Shown here one piece after another: positions 42,055 through 50,608 of a DNA stretch of 64,000 nucleotides; positions within the stretch are counted from its first letter, which is position 1; every line of letters begins with the position of its first letter. The notes below the pieces were generated by a model. That model worked only from the letters and a program-made list of their open reading frames with translations. It was not told the DNA's origin and did not search any database. The position numbers and the translations under genes were made by a program. This stretch comes from Alloprevotella rava (GTDB lineage Bacteria > Bacteroidota > Bacteroidia > Bacteroidales > Bacteroidaceae): positions 1 to 64,000 of the forward strand of contig NZ_JACICA010000002.1 of NCBI RefSeq assembly GCF_014195585.1, written 5' to 3'.

Positions 42055-44618
42055 TGAGAAAAGTCATCTTTATTTTGCTCTATTTTACACTTGCTACTGC
42101 CTCGTGGGCTGCCCTATCAGACTCCATTCGCGTTACAGGTCGTGTGTCTTATGCAAACGGCGATGCTGCCTATGCCATTGTAGCAGCACTCCACCCGACA
42201 GACTCTTCGCTGATAGCTTACTGCATAACAGATGACGAGGGAAACTACAACTTGCATTTCACCACTGAAGCTAACAATATCTTAGTTCGCCTTTCTGGTT
42301 TTAATGTAAAACGGAAGATACGGAAGGTAAAGGCCGTCAGCCAGTCCCTTGATTTTACTGCCGAAGAAACCAGCATTACATTGCGTGAGGCTAATGTAAA
42401 AGCCCAAAAGCTATGGGGAAGTCGTGATACGATTAACTATCTGGTCGCATCCTATATGACTAATTACGACCGCACTATAAGGGATGTGCTGAAGCAACTG
42501 CCTGGCATAACAATTGAGGGCGGAACAATAAAATATCAGGGAACTCCCATCAATAATTTTTATGTAGAAGACATGGACATGCTGCAAGGGCGCTATAATA
42601 TTATTACTGATGCACTAAAAGCAGAGGATGTGGCCACGGTGCAAGTGCTCGAAAACCACGAGCACATCAAGTCTCTGCAAGATCAGATACGACCCGATGC
42701 GGCATCTATCAACCTCAAGCTGAAGACCAAGTCTAAGGGAATATGGACAAAGGCTGTTGCGCTTGGAGTAGGCTATGACAACGGAATGCTGTGGAACTGC
42801 GAAGGGAATGCTATGTATTTTGGCAAGCAACGACAACATATTATCTATTATGGCGCAGACAATACAGGAAAGGGAGCCGACCGCATGTTACAACACTATG
42901 GAAGTAGTAGATTAGGAACAATTACCCTGACAGATATTATCTACCCAGGTACATCGCCCGTAGGGTCCACTCTCTGGAACAACGAACATGCTTTTCATTC
43001 CAGCAATCTCAATCGCTTGAGTAAAACGGCACAACTCCACTACAGCCTCACCTATAATCACGACATACAGAAACAAGAATCTTATTCACAAACCACTTAT
43101 CTGCTCCCTGGCAGTAATTTTCGTGTCGTTAGTGAAGACATTTCCTCCCATCTCACCACTAATAATTCTTTCGTACGACTATCATATGAGAACAATGCCC
43201 AAAGGAACTACCTCTCCAATACGCTTGACTTGTCTGGGCAATGGAGAGATGCCAACGGTGCCGTTGTGTCGAACACAAAGGAAATGCAACAACACGCCTT
43301 CAATCGCAATATTGGGGTATCCAACTATACTCGTTGGGTACACCGCACCGAAGGCGGTAACGGTGTTGAAATAACAAGCTACAACAGCGCACAAACCAAT
43401 GCGCAATCGCTCACAGTTTGCGGAGGTCTTGATGCTCGCCAAGATATTGACCTCACAAGAGTAAGTACAGTCAACGAGTTCTCTCTGATAAAAGATCTTA
43501 GGAAACATCGCTGGAGTATAGTTCCCACTGCTGCCCTAAAACTCAATTATGTAGGTATGAAGCCTTTACTGCAAAGTGCTATTTCGCCCGACAATGGCGA
43601 TATGCACTATTTGCGGGCAGGAGTCAATGCGAGCGCCACATTGAAGTATGTAAACAACGACTTCAGACTCTCTTTTCGCCTCCCACTCGCACTGACTCAT
43701 ACCCAAATAAAGGATGAGACCCACCGCACACGGTTATGTTTCACACCATTGTTTAACCTGCAGTGGAAAATCAATGACAGCTGGACAATCGCAAGCGGAG
43801 GCTCTTATGGCGTGCAACCAACTTCATGGCCACAGCTCATTTCGACCTATATCATGAGTAACTACCGCACCACAAGTCGCTACTTGCCCAGTATTTCAGA
43901 CAGTCATATGGGTTCAGTAAGTTCTAAACTCAGTTTCAAGGACATTATGAATAGCCTCTTTGTTTACATACAAGGGAAAGCCTCTCGCTCATGGAGCGAT
44001 GTAATATATGGGACAACCATTGATAATGATGCCCGCACCATTATGCAAGCTGAATATATGCCTCATCATGACGATAGTTACTCTACAACAGGAAATGTCA
44101 GCAAGGGATTCGATTGGAAAAAGGCACGCATAGATATTACCGCCAATTATTCCCACCATTATGGCAGTATTCTGCGCCAGGCCGTTAAAACAGATTATCA
44201 CAGCAATAACTTTTCCTTTAACGTTAACACCTCTGCCGATATCCTCCAGAATTTCCGCATCAGTTACGATTGTAGCTATGCGTTCTCGCGGTCAGTGTCT
44301 GGTGATTATGCTCACAAAATCCGCACACTCGAACAAAGCCTGAATCTAAATCTGTCGCTCATTCGCAAAAGTCTGCTGATGAACATAACGGCACGCCATA
44401 CGCACAATTCCGGTCTTCAGGAAAAAACGGATTATGCTTTTTTGAATTGTTCCCTCATATACCGAACAAAACGGAAGATCGAATTTATTTTAGAGGGCAA
44501 CAATATATTTAATACACATACTTTTATATCTCGATCTGATACTCAATTAACCCAATATTTTGAGATATATCAACTGCGCCCCCGAAGCATCATGCTAACG
44601 GCACGCTTTAATCTTTAA
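42051..44618 (+). CDS. Outer-membrane beta-barrel protein with carboxypeptidase-regulatory-like domain
   Basis: An 855-residue TonB-receptor-like outer-membrane protein. Signal peptide, then a carboxypeptidase-regulatory-like/CNA_B-type beta-sandwich (about 25-105; VTGRVSYANGDAAYAIVAAL, ITDDEGNYNLHF), a plug-like region (about 125-230; DVLKQLPGITIEGGTIKYQG, NNFYVEDMDMLQGRYNIIT) and a C-terminal beta-barrel with many aromatic-ended strands, ending LRPRSIMLTARFNL. Start ATG overlaps the GLPGLI stop. The pair probably acts together at the envelope; substrate unknown. Confidence 0.85.
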   Translation: MMRKVIFILLYFTLATASWAALSDSIRVTGRVSYANGDAAYAIVAALHPTDSSLIAYCITDDEGNYNLHFTTEANNILVRLSGFNVKRKIRKVKAVSQSLDFTAEETSITLREANVKAQKLWGSRDTINYLVASYMTNYDRTIRDVLKQLPGITIEGGTIKYQGTPINNFYVEDMDMLQGRYNIITDALKAEDVATVQVLENHEHIKSLQDQIRPDAASINLKLKTKSKGIWTKAVALGVGYDNGMLWNCEGNAMYFGKQRQHIIYYGADNTGKGADRMLQHYGSSRLGTITLTDIIYPGTSPVGSTLWNNEHAFHSSNLNRLSKTAQLHYSLTYNHDIQKQESYSQTTYLLPGSNFRVVSEDISSHLTTNNSFVRLSYENNAQRNYLSNTLDLSGQWRDANGAVVSNTKEMQQHAFNRNIGVSNYTRWVHRTEGGNGVEITSYNSAQTNAQSLTVCGGLDARQDIDLTRVSTVNEFSLIKDLRKHRWSIVPTAALKLNYVGMKPLLQSAISPDNGDMHYLRAGVNASATLKYVNNDFRLSFRLPLALTHTQIKDETHRTRLCFTPLFNLQWKINDSWTIASGGSYGVQPTSWPQLISTYIMSNYRTTSRYLPSISDSHMGSVSSKLSFKDIMNSLFVYIQGKASRSWSDVIYGTTIDNDARTIMQAEYMPHHDDSYSTTGNVSKGFDWKKARIDITANYSHHYGSILRQAVKTDYHSNNFSFNVNTSADILQNFRISYDCSYAFSRSVSGDYAHKIRTLEQSLNLNLSLIRKSLLMNITARHTHNSGLQEKTDYAFLNCSLIYRTKRKIEFILEGNNIFNTHTFISRSDTQLTQYFEIYQLRPRSIMLTARFNL

Positions 44619-44940
44619 TCTAAAGATTATTAGAGGCAAGAAGGATCGCCTGTTAGTATCAAACTGCGGGCATACAGAGAGAATGAATTGATATGTAGAT
44701 ATGGTAGAACCATAGCAGAATAGATTCAAAAATGACCGACATCTTCCTTTATGCTACCATCTCACAGTTCTTCTGCCCACTTCGACACCTTCGACCTCCT
44801 GAGTCAAATCTCCAAACATAGTATAGTGTCAATGCTTAAGGTCGCATCAGAACATGATGTTACTTTCTACCCTCGTTATGTCACAATCTACATTATCTAT
44901 CAAATAACCTCACATAACACAATTAAAAGATAACGACAAA
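44619..44940. other. Intergenic gap without recognisable feature
   Basis: 322 bp between the outer-membrane protein gene and the next exported-protein gene. I see no gene, repeat or strong hairpin in it; a 60-codon frame inside does not look like protein. Confidence 0.4.
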
Positions 44941-45546
44941 ATGAAGATTACTAAAACACTTCTGCTCCTACTTTTAAGCACAGTGATGTTTACCGCCTAT
45001 GCAGACAAACCTAAGAAGCAAGACCCGCTACTCACTGGCCCGTTCTTTATCCAACCCTACTTCAATGCTTTCGGTATGCGCGTACAAGAAGTAGATACTA
45101 CGGAAGCCCGTCGAGGCTGTGTGGATATTTGGGAACATCAAAGTGCGCGAGCATACTATTTTGTCACAAAAAAGAATGCCGAAACCTCAATGGAGTACAC
45201 AACGGGAAAATCAGGTTTTCGAATCGATAATATCAAATTTCATGTGTACAGAGAGTATCCCACTATTGAAGAAACAGAGGGGTTTATGTGGAATGAAATT
45301 CCTAAAGACTGGCAAGAAATTTCAGAAGAAGAGTATATCGAACATACCAAAGAGAAATGTCGCCGCATGGTAGGTATATGTTCCGCCATCTATCGTTCAG
45401 ATGTGAAATGCTATCGCTTGCCCAAGATAGAAGGCCGCCCAACCATCTATGCCGGTGTATGCGTTTCTGCCTTCCCCGCGAAAAAGAAAGTGGCGGTAAG
45501 TGCCAATATCTACTACTGGGAAGATGGTGGCGCAGTGAACAAATAA
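44941..45546 (+). CDS. Exported protein of unknown function
   Basis: 201 residues with a signal peptide (MKITKTLLLLLLSTVMFTAYA). Mature part of mixed alpha/beta character with three or four cysteines (GCVDIW, EKCRRMVGICSAI, VKCYRLP). I do not recognise a family. Codon use and A/T content resemble the GLPGLI/barrel genes before it, so it probably arrived with them. Confidence 0.6.
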   Translation: MKITKTLLLLLLSTVMFTAYADKPKKQDPLLTGPFFIQPYFNAFGMRVQEVDTTEARRGCVDIWEHQSARAYYFVTKKNAETSMEYTTGKSGFRIDNIKFHVYREYPTIEETEGFMWNEIPKDWQEISEEEYIEHTKEKCRRMVGICSAIYRSDVKCYRLPKIEGRPTIYAGVCVSAFPAKKKVAVSANIYYWEDGGAVNK

Positions 45547-45611
45547 AACACGGCAAAGCAATTCCTTTATTGAATCTCTGCATCCCCTCCAGAAAACATT
45601 GCAAAAAAACT

Positions 45612-45651
45612 TCAGAAGCTTCACCAAATACAGTTTTGGTGAAGCTTCTGA
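45612..45651. terminator. Strong 17-bp hairpin after the exported-protein gene
   Basis: TCAGAAGCTTCACCAAA pairs exactly with TTTGGTGAAGCTTCTGA around six bases. The only long T run flanks it on the minus strand, so it may terminate transcription coming from the right as well as ending the + strand gene. Confidence 0.6.
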
Positions 45652-45720
45652 CAATTAAGCAAAGATTTAATATATAGGGACCATGCGATGAGTTAGTGAC
45701 ACTTTAAGGCTTGCTGAGTG

Positions 45721-46175
45721 GATGCTGTGCGACACCGTCGGTGTCGGAAGGGAGGGGGAGCACACTACCCACGGGTTCACCCTTCGGGCATCACCCGCGG
45801 TTAAGCATAGTGTGTCCCCGCCGGGGACAGTCGGTCCACTCACTGCCGCCGGCCTCATCCCCCAGCATATCAAAACGCAGGAATTCGCCCCTAATAACTC
45901 ACCCACACACATCGAAAGAAGTCTGTACACCATCGGAGACTACTTCTCCATCCCTGCGCCATCACCACTGCCACACATCGAATGAAGTCTGTACACTATC
46001 TGCTGCACCACTGCCACTCCCCAGTACCATTACCCCCGCAGTAAAGCATAACCAACTTACGCCTCCAGCGGAGGCGCACCATGCTTAACCGCGGGTGATG
46101 CCCGAGCGGAGTGAGGATGAACCCGTGGACAGAAAGCCACACTAACCTCCGACACCAGCGGTGTCGCACTGAAAG
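45721..46175. repeat. GC-rich imperfect giant palindrome with direct repeats
   Basis: About 450 bp without a gene. GCGACACCGTCGGTGTCGG at 45730 returns inverted at about 46149-46167. A 45-50 bp stretch at 45768-45812 (ACGGGTTCA, CGGGCATCACCCGCGGTTAA, GCATAGTG) returns inverted at 46079-46128. Between them, ACATCGAAnGAAGTCTGTAC occurs twice in direct orientation (about 45908 and 45975). Several small GC hairpins (CCCCGCCGGGG, CGCCTCCAGCGGAGGCG) lie inside. Copy A3 follows at once. Confidence 0.75.
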
Positions 46176-46227
46176 CGTAGAGGGAGTATTCTCCCTCTCT
46201 CCTCCTATAGAAAAAACTCATTTTTTG

Positions 46228-46392
46228 TTGTCACACTGTCACGGAGGAGGCGAATATGCTGATAGAGAGGAGCTTATGCGCGTGACAACAACTTTTTTTG
46301 TTGTCACACTGTTGTCACGCGTCGTCACGCTCGTAATAGATAGGTACTCAAGCGGTTATATTCAAAGTGTGACAACGTGACGATGTGACAAC
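46228..46392. repeat. Family A nested palindrome, copy A3
   Basis: GTTGTCAC at 46228, ACTGTCAC at 46236, GTGACAAC at 46283, GTTGTCAC at 46301 and 46312, an extra GTCGTCAC at 46321, GTGACAAC at 46369, GTGACGAT at 46377, GTGACAAC at 46385. Outer offsets (0, 8, 55, 141, 149, 157) equal those of A1, while the inner pair is shifted by 9 bases. Length 165. Confidence 0.8.
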
Positions 46393-46449
46393 AAAAAACA
46401 ACTTACAGAGAAGAGCCTACCTCCTTCGTACTCAATTTTCCTTATTCTA

Positions 46450-46540
46450 TTTAGAAATACAATAAGGGCGTCGGCTGACGCAATAAGGATGTGAACTGAC
46501 AGCCTTATTGTATTTCTAAACGCAATAAGGATATTTACGC
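46450..46540. repeat. Family B repeat, copy B5 (linked to A3), with 18-bp perfect stem
   Basis: TTTAGAAATACAATAAGG (46450-46467) pairs exactly with CCTTATTGTATTTCTAAA (46503-46520). Inside are GGGCGTCGGCTGAC and CAATAAGGATGTGAACTGAC; outside on the right is GCAATAAGGATATTTACG. The first unit lies 64 bp from the end of A3, matching the 66 bp in the other two composites. Confidence 0.85.
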
Positions 46541-46609
46541 TCACCTATATGATTGACTTGCGCAGATAAATTTCTTGAGGTTTCTGCATAGAGGCTATGA
46601 TAGATTCCC

Positions 46610-47158
46610 TTATTCTCCGTCTAACAAATGTTGCAAATCTTCGAGATTTTCTACCACGGAGAGCAAGTCTTGAGGACGATCGCGGAGCATTCCTTTATGG
46701 TGGAGATCCGCTAAGAGGTCCAGCAGAGAGTTCCAAAAGCCATGGGGATTATAGAGTACTACGCGTTTGCTGGGATAGCCTATGGAGGCCATGGAAAGTG
46801 CCGTGAAAACCTCATCGAGTGTGCCCACGCCGCCAGGGAGGGCCAAGAGAATATCACTCTTCTCTATGATGATGCTCTTTCTGTCGGCTAAATCCACCGT
46901 TCGGATGGTGACATCCAGCGTTTCGCTCACTAAATTCCTATTGACCACTATTTCGGGAACAACGCCAAAGATGCGCCCGCCATTTTGCTTTGTGGCCTGT
47001 GCCAATTCCTCCATGAGGCCTTTCTTTGCACCGCCATAAATGAGGGTGCGGCGGGTCCTACCAATCCATTCTCCCACTTCGCTCACGGCTTGGTGGCAAA
47101 TGTCGTCAACCTGACTATTGGCCGAGAGAAACACGCCTATTTTTTCGTACTTCATCAT
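46610..47158 (-). CDS. LOG-family protein (Rossmann nucleotide-phosphate hydrolase)
   Basis: 182 residues of the LOG/TIGR00730 family; members release cytokinin-like bases from nucleoside 5'-monophosphates or hydrolyse AMP. Landmarks: IGVFLSANSQVDD, TLIYGGAKKGLM, and the diagnostic PGGVGTLDEVF near residue 108 with its catalytic Glu and Thr. The start (MMKYEKIGVF) overlaps the stop codon of the GAF-domain gene by four bases, so they are co-translated. The physiological substrate is not predictable. Confidence 0.9.
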   Translation of the reverse strand: MMKYEKIGVFLSANSQVDDICHQAVSEVGEWIGRTRRTLIYGGAKKGLMEELAQATKQNGGRIFGVVPEIVVNRNLVSETLDVTIRTVDLADRKSIIIEKSDILLALPGGVGTLDEVFTALSMASIGYPSKRVVLYNPHGFWNSLLDLLADLHHKGMLRDRPQDLLSVVENLEDLQHLLDGE

Positions 47159-47613
47159 TCAGAATATAGCGTTTCGGTTATAGCTGCACAAACTTGTTCC
47201 AGCATCTCGCCTTCGGCAGGTGTGAAGGCGTTGAGTTCTTTACTATCGATGTCGAGCACGCCGACTACTTCGCCCTTGGCATTGCGCAGCGGAACGACGA
47301 TTTCCGACCGCGAAAGACTGCTACAAGCTATGTGGCCGGGGAAGGCCTCAACATCGGGCACAATCAGGGTCTTTGCCTGCTCCCACGCCGTACCGCAAAC
47401 GCCGCGTCCATGGCGGATGCGATAGCAGGCCACAGGACCTTGGAAAGGACCTAAACGGAGTTCGCCCTCGCGCACCAAATAAAAACCTACCCAGAAATAG
47501 CCCATCGAATCGTGCAACTCAGCAGCCACATTGGCCAATACGCTCATTTCTTCCTTTTCGCCCGAAATGAGAGCACGCACTGCGCTGATGACATCATTGT
47601 ATTTTTGTTCCAT
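47155..47613 (-). CDS. msrC: Free methionine-R-sulfoxide reductase (GAF domain)
   Basis: A 152-residue single GAF-domain enzyme that reduces free Met-R-sulfoxide using thioredoxin. The three family cysteines are in VACYRIRHGRGVCGTAW (about 82 and 92) and HIACSSLSRSEIVVPL (about 116), with VGVLDIDSKELNAF closing the pocket. The length is right for fRMsr. It lies upstream of and overlapping the LOG gene; a hairpin (47628-47654) separates it from ridA. Confidence 0.9.
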   Translation of the reverse strand: MEQKYNDVISAVRALISGEKEEMSVLANVAAELHDSMGYFWVGFYLVREGELRLGPFQGPVACYRIRHGRGVCGTAWEQAKTLIVPDVEAFPGHIACSSLSRSEIVVPLRNAKGEVVGVLDIDSKELNAFTPAEGEMLEQVCAAITETLYSE

Positions 47614-47627
47614 ACTTCCTTTTTATT

Positions 47628-47654
47628 GCTTTGAACCGAACGTGGGTTCAAAGC
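47628..47654 (-). terminator. Hairpin between ridA and msrC
   Basis: GCTTTGAACC (47628-47637) pairs with GGTTCAAAGC (47645-47654) around seven bases. It sits between ridA and the msrC start and may attenuate or end the ridA transcript. There is no long T run. Confidence 0.5.
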
Positions 47655-47757
47655 ATTGACACAATAAGTGCGAAGTTAGTGAAAGCTAAGAAAACAAACG
47701 TTTTCCCCTCTCACTAACTTCGCACCTTTAAGTAATTTTCGGTCGGCGGCCTGTTGT

Positions 47758-48138
47758 TTATCGACAAGCAGCGATAACCTCAATCTCCACCAATCCGCCT
47801 TTGGGTAGTGTCTTAACAGCCACAGCACTGCGGGCAGGAGCTGGTGCGGTGAAGTATTCTGCGTAGACCTCGTTCATAGCTGCGAAATCGCTCATATCGG
47901 CTAAGAACACCGTGGTCTTAACAACATCGGCAAGGGTCAGTCCGGCTTCGGCCAAGATACTTTTCACATTTTCCAAACTTTGGCGTGTCAGTTCGCGAAT
48001 GCCGCCTTCGACAAAATTGCCCGTAGCGGGATCGATGGGCAACTGCCCGCTGATGAACAAGAAACCATTAGCAGCGATGGCTTGGCTATAAGGGCCGATG
48101 GCTGCGGGAGCTTTGGAGGATGTAATCTGGGTTTTCAT
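47758..48138 (-). CDS. ridA: RidA-family enamine/imine deaminase
   Basis: A 126-residue trimeric enzyme that hydrolyses reactive 2-aminoacrylate made by PLP enzymes. Family landmarks: [66 protein letters not shown] and the catalytic Arg region [21 protein letters not shown]. It is complete. It lies downstream of the DPP-IV-like gene on the same strand, about 60 bp away. Confidence 0.94.
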   Translation of the reverse strand: MKTQITSSKAPAAIGPYSQAIAANGFLFISGQLPIDPATGNFVEGGIRELTRQSLENVKSILAEAGLTLADVVKTTVFLADMSDFAAMNEVYAEYFTAPAPARSAVAVKTLPKGGLVEIEVIAACR

Positions 48139-48198
48139 AAAGAAAGAATTTAAGAGGTATCGCCGCAGAACAGAGTTCCGAAACGAGACCTATGATGA

Positions 48199-50337
48199 TT
48201 ATTTTAGATAGTCTTCGAAATAGCGTGTGATACGTTCGTGGAGATGAATCATATCCTTACCCATCATGTTGTGGCCTTGACCGGGATAAGTGAAAAAGTC
48301 GGGCTGTGTTCCAGCATCTTCACAAGCGCGGAGGAACGCGAGGGAGTGCTGCGGCACGCAAACAGGGTCGTTGTTGCCAATGATAATCTGAAGGCGACCT
48401 TTGAGGTTCTTAGCCTTATTGAGCAGGCTTGCTTCTTTGTAGCCCTCGGGGTTGTTTTCAGGCGTTCCCATATAGCGTTCGCCGTACATCACTTCGTAGT
48501 ATTTCCAATCGATGACAGGGCCGCCAGCCACAGCCACCTTGAACACATCGGGATAAGAGCAGATGAGATTGGTAGTCATAAATCCACCGAAGCTCCAACC
48601 GTGCACGCCTATGCGATTGGCATCAACGTAGGGTAGCGACTTGAGGAAATCAACGCCTTTGATCTGGTCCTTCATTTCTTCTGTGCCGAGATGGCGCCAA
48701 GTGGCCGTTTCAAAGGCAAAACCGCGCTCTGAAGAGCCACGATTATCGAGCACGAAGAGCAGATAACCTTTCTGAGCCATATAGATTTCCCACGGACGAG
48801 CGGTATAATTCCACGATTCTTCCACATTACGCACGCCAGGACCACCATAGACATAAACCACCGTGGGATACTTCTTCGTGGGGTCGAAGCCTACGGGTTT
48901 CACCATGCGATAGTAGAGGTCGGTAGTGCCATCGGCAACCTTGATAGAACCTCCCGAAATCTCGGGCACGTTATACTCCTTCCAGGGCGTATCATCGGTA
49001 TGCAGTTTCTTCGCCTTCTGCCCCGTAGTGGAGAGAATATCGTATTGGCGGAAAGTCTTGGGCGAACTCCAGCGGTCGATAAGGTATTGACCGTCGGGAG
49101 AGAGCGTGGCGTTGTGCACGCCCACACCGTTGTCCAGCAAGGTGCGCTTGCCCGTTTCAACGTTCACGCTGTAATAGTTGTGACGAATGGGCGACGACTC
49201 GGTAGATTTGATGATAACGCTCTTAGTCTTTGTGTTGAAACCGGCGAGATTAAGCACCACCCAGTTACCTTGTGTGAGCTGCTTGATTTGACGGCCGTCG
49301 GTATCGAAGAGATAGAGATGGTTGTAGCCGTCCTTCTCGCTTTGGTAGATAAATTTGCTATTGTCCCAGGGCAGGAAGGTGATACCGTGCACTGGATGAA
49401 CGTATTTCTCGTTCGTCTCCGTATAGAGCACGCCTTTGCGAGCACCTGTCTGCACATCGTAAGCCACGAGTTCTGCCTTGTCTTGAGTACGCGGCATCTC
49501 GATGAGATAAATCGTTTTCTCGTCGGGAGCCCAGCTCGGATTGGTGAAGTAGCGATTGGTGGGATCTCCGGCTTGCAGATAAACAGTCTTATCCGTTGCG
49601 GGATTGAAAATACCAATGGTCACTTTATGACTGGTCATACCGGCCATGGGGTACTTATCGGGCTCATACGCTGCTATACGTTGCGAAATGTCCACCTGCG
49701 GATAGTCGGCCACCATACTTTGATCCATACGCGTGAAAGCCAGGAGTTTTCCGCTGGGGCTGAAGAACGTACCCTTGGAATAACCGAATTCATCGCGGTG
49801 TACGCTCGTACCATAGAGCAACTCTCGCGAACCATCGGTGCTGATCGTATGCAGGCGACCATCGGCGGTGCGGAGGTAGAGGTTATAGCCTTTTGTGTAG
49901 GCTTCGCTGCGAGATGTCGCGTTGAATTCCACATGACCGATACCACGCTCGCGGGATGCTTGCCAAACAATCTTTTTCGTCTTCCAGTTGTAAAGGAAAT
50001 TCGTATCAGAGGTGCGGAGTAGCACTTCCGTTTTCTTAGCATCGGGGAAAGACGCATGGTAAGCCGTGAGTCCTTTTCCCTTTGTTGTGTCGGAAAGGAG
50101 GGGTTGAATCTCAGCCGTCGTAAAGAGCGGCTTCGTTGCGCCGTACAAGCGGACAGATTCCGCATCGAGCTCTACGAGTTGGTTACCCCACCAGCTCGTG
50201 TAGATACTGCGGGGCATGATGTTCCAGTAGTTATCGCCGCCCCACATAAGGTCGTCGAGCGTAAAACTTTTCTTGTTTTGAGCTTGCATACTCATGGTGC
50301 AAAGTAGCGCTAAGGCCACGAGCCCCATGCGCTTCAT
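48199..50337 (-). CDS. Dipeptidyl peptidase IV-like serine peptidase (S9B)
   Basis: A 712-residue periplasmic peptidase removing X-Pro/X-Ala dipeptides from peptides. Signal peptide MKRMGLVALALLCTMSMQAQ; a start seven codons earlier (50358) is possible. The N-terminal beta-propeller (about 60-460; DEFGYSKGTFFSPSGKLLAF, NPSWAPDEKTIYLIEMPR, NATLSPDGQYLIDRWSSP) and an alpha/beta-hydrolase domain follow, with catalytic Ser in GWSFGGFMTTN near 595, Asp in IGNNDPVCVPQHS and His in GQGHNMMGKD. Prevotellaceae commonly use such enzymes for peptide feeding. Confidence 0.92.
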   Translation of the reverse strand: MKRMGLVALALLCTMSMQAQNKKSFTLDDLMWGGDNYWNIMPRSIYTSWWGNQLVELDAESVRLYGATKPLFTTAEIQPLLSDTTKGKGLTAYHASFPDAKKTEVLLRTSDTNFLYNWKTKKIVWQASRERGIGHVEFNATSRSEAYTKGYNLYLRTADGRLHTISTDGSRELLYGTSVHRDEFGYSKGTFFSPSGKLLAFTRMDQSMVADYPQVDISQRIAAYEPDKYPMAGMTSHKVTIGIFNPATDKTVYLQAGDPTNRYFTNPSWAPDEKTIYLIEMPRTQDKAELVAYDVQTGARKGVLYTETNEKYVHPVHGITFLPWDNSKFIYQSEKDGYNHLYLFDTDGRQIKQLTQGNWVVLNLAGFNTKTKSVIIKSTESSPIRHNYYSVNVETGKRTLLDNGVGVHNATLSPDGQYLIDRWSSPKTFRQYDILSTTGQKAKKLHTDDTPWKEYNVPEISGGSIKVADGTTDLYYRMVKPVGFDPTKKYPTVVYVYGGPGVRNVEESWNYTARPWEIYMAQKGYLLFVLDNRGSSERGFAFETATWRHLGTEEMKDQIKGVDFLKSLPYVDANRIGVHGWSFGGFMTTNLICSYPDVFKVAVAGGPVIDWKYYEVMYGERYMGTPENNPEGYKEASLLNKAKNLKGRLQIIIGNNDPVCVPQHSLAFLRACEDAGTQPDFFTYPGQGHNMMGKDMIHLHERITRYFEDYLK

Positions 50338-50451
50338 TTTGTTCAATATTGTTATCATAGTCGTTGGGGTTATTTCCCTGCTAATCCATATCTTTTAGCC
50401 GCTAAAGAAAGTTCCTAAGGAGGAACACAACATTCTCTTTCGGCTAAAAGA

Positions 50452-50530
50452 AAAACGGAGGATGCGGAAAGGCACATAGGCTTTGTCCGTCAACAGACAG
50501 CATGCTATGATTTTCCGTATCCTCCGTTTT
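50452..50530 (-). terminator. Long hairpin terminator of the RlmL-like gene
   Basis: AAAACGGAGGATGCGGAAA (50452-50470) pairs with TTTCCGTATCCTCCGTTTT (50512-50530), 19 positions with one G-T pair. T runs flank it on both strands. It lies between the methyltransferase and DPP-IV-like genes. Confidence 0.75.
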
Positions 50531-50608
50531 TAGTATATCTTTAAGTTAAGTAGGCGTCAGAAAAGCACACCTACATCATTCCTTTATCTATGGCCTTGGC
50601 CTCACTTC

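Noticed and set aside
44751-44933. 60-codon frame in the gap before the exported-protein gene
   Set aside because: No initiation context, composition not protein-like, and no similarity that I recognise.
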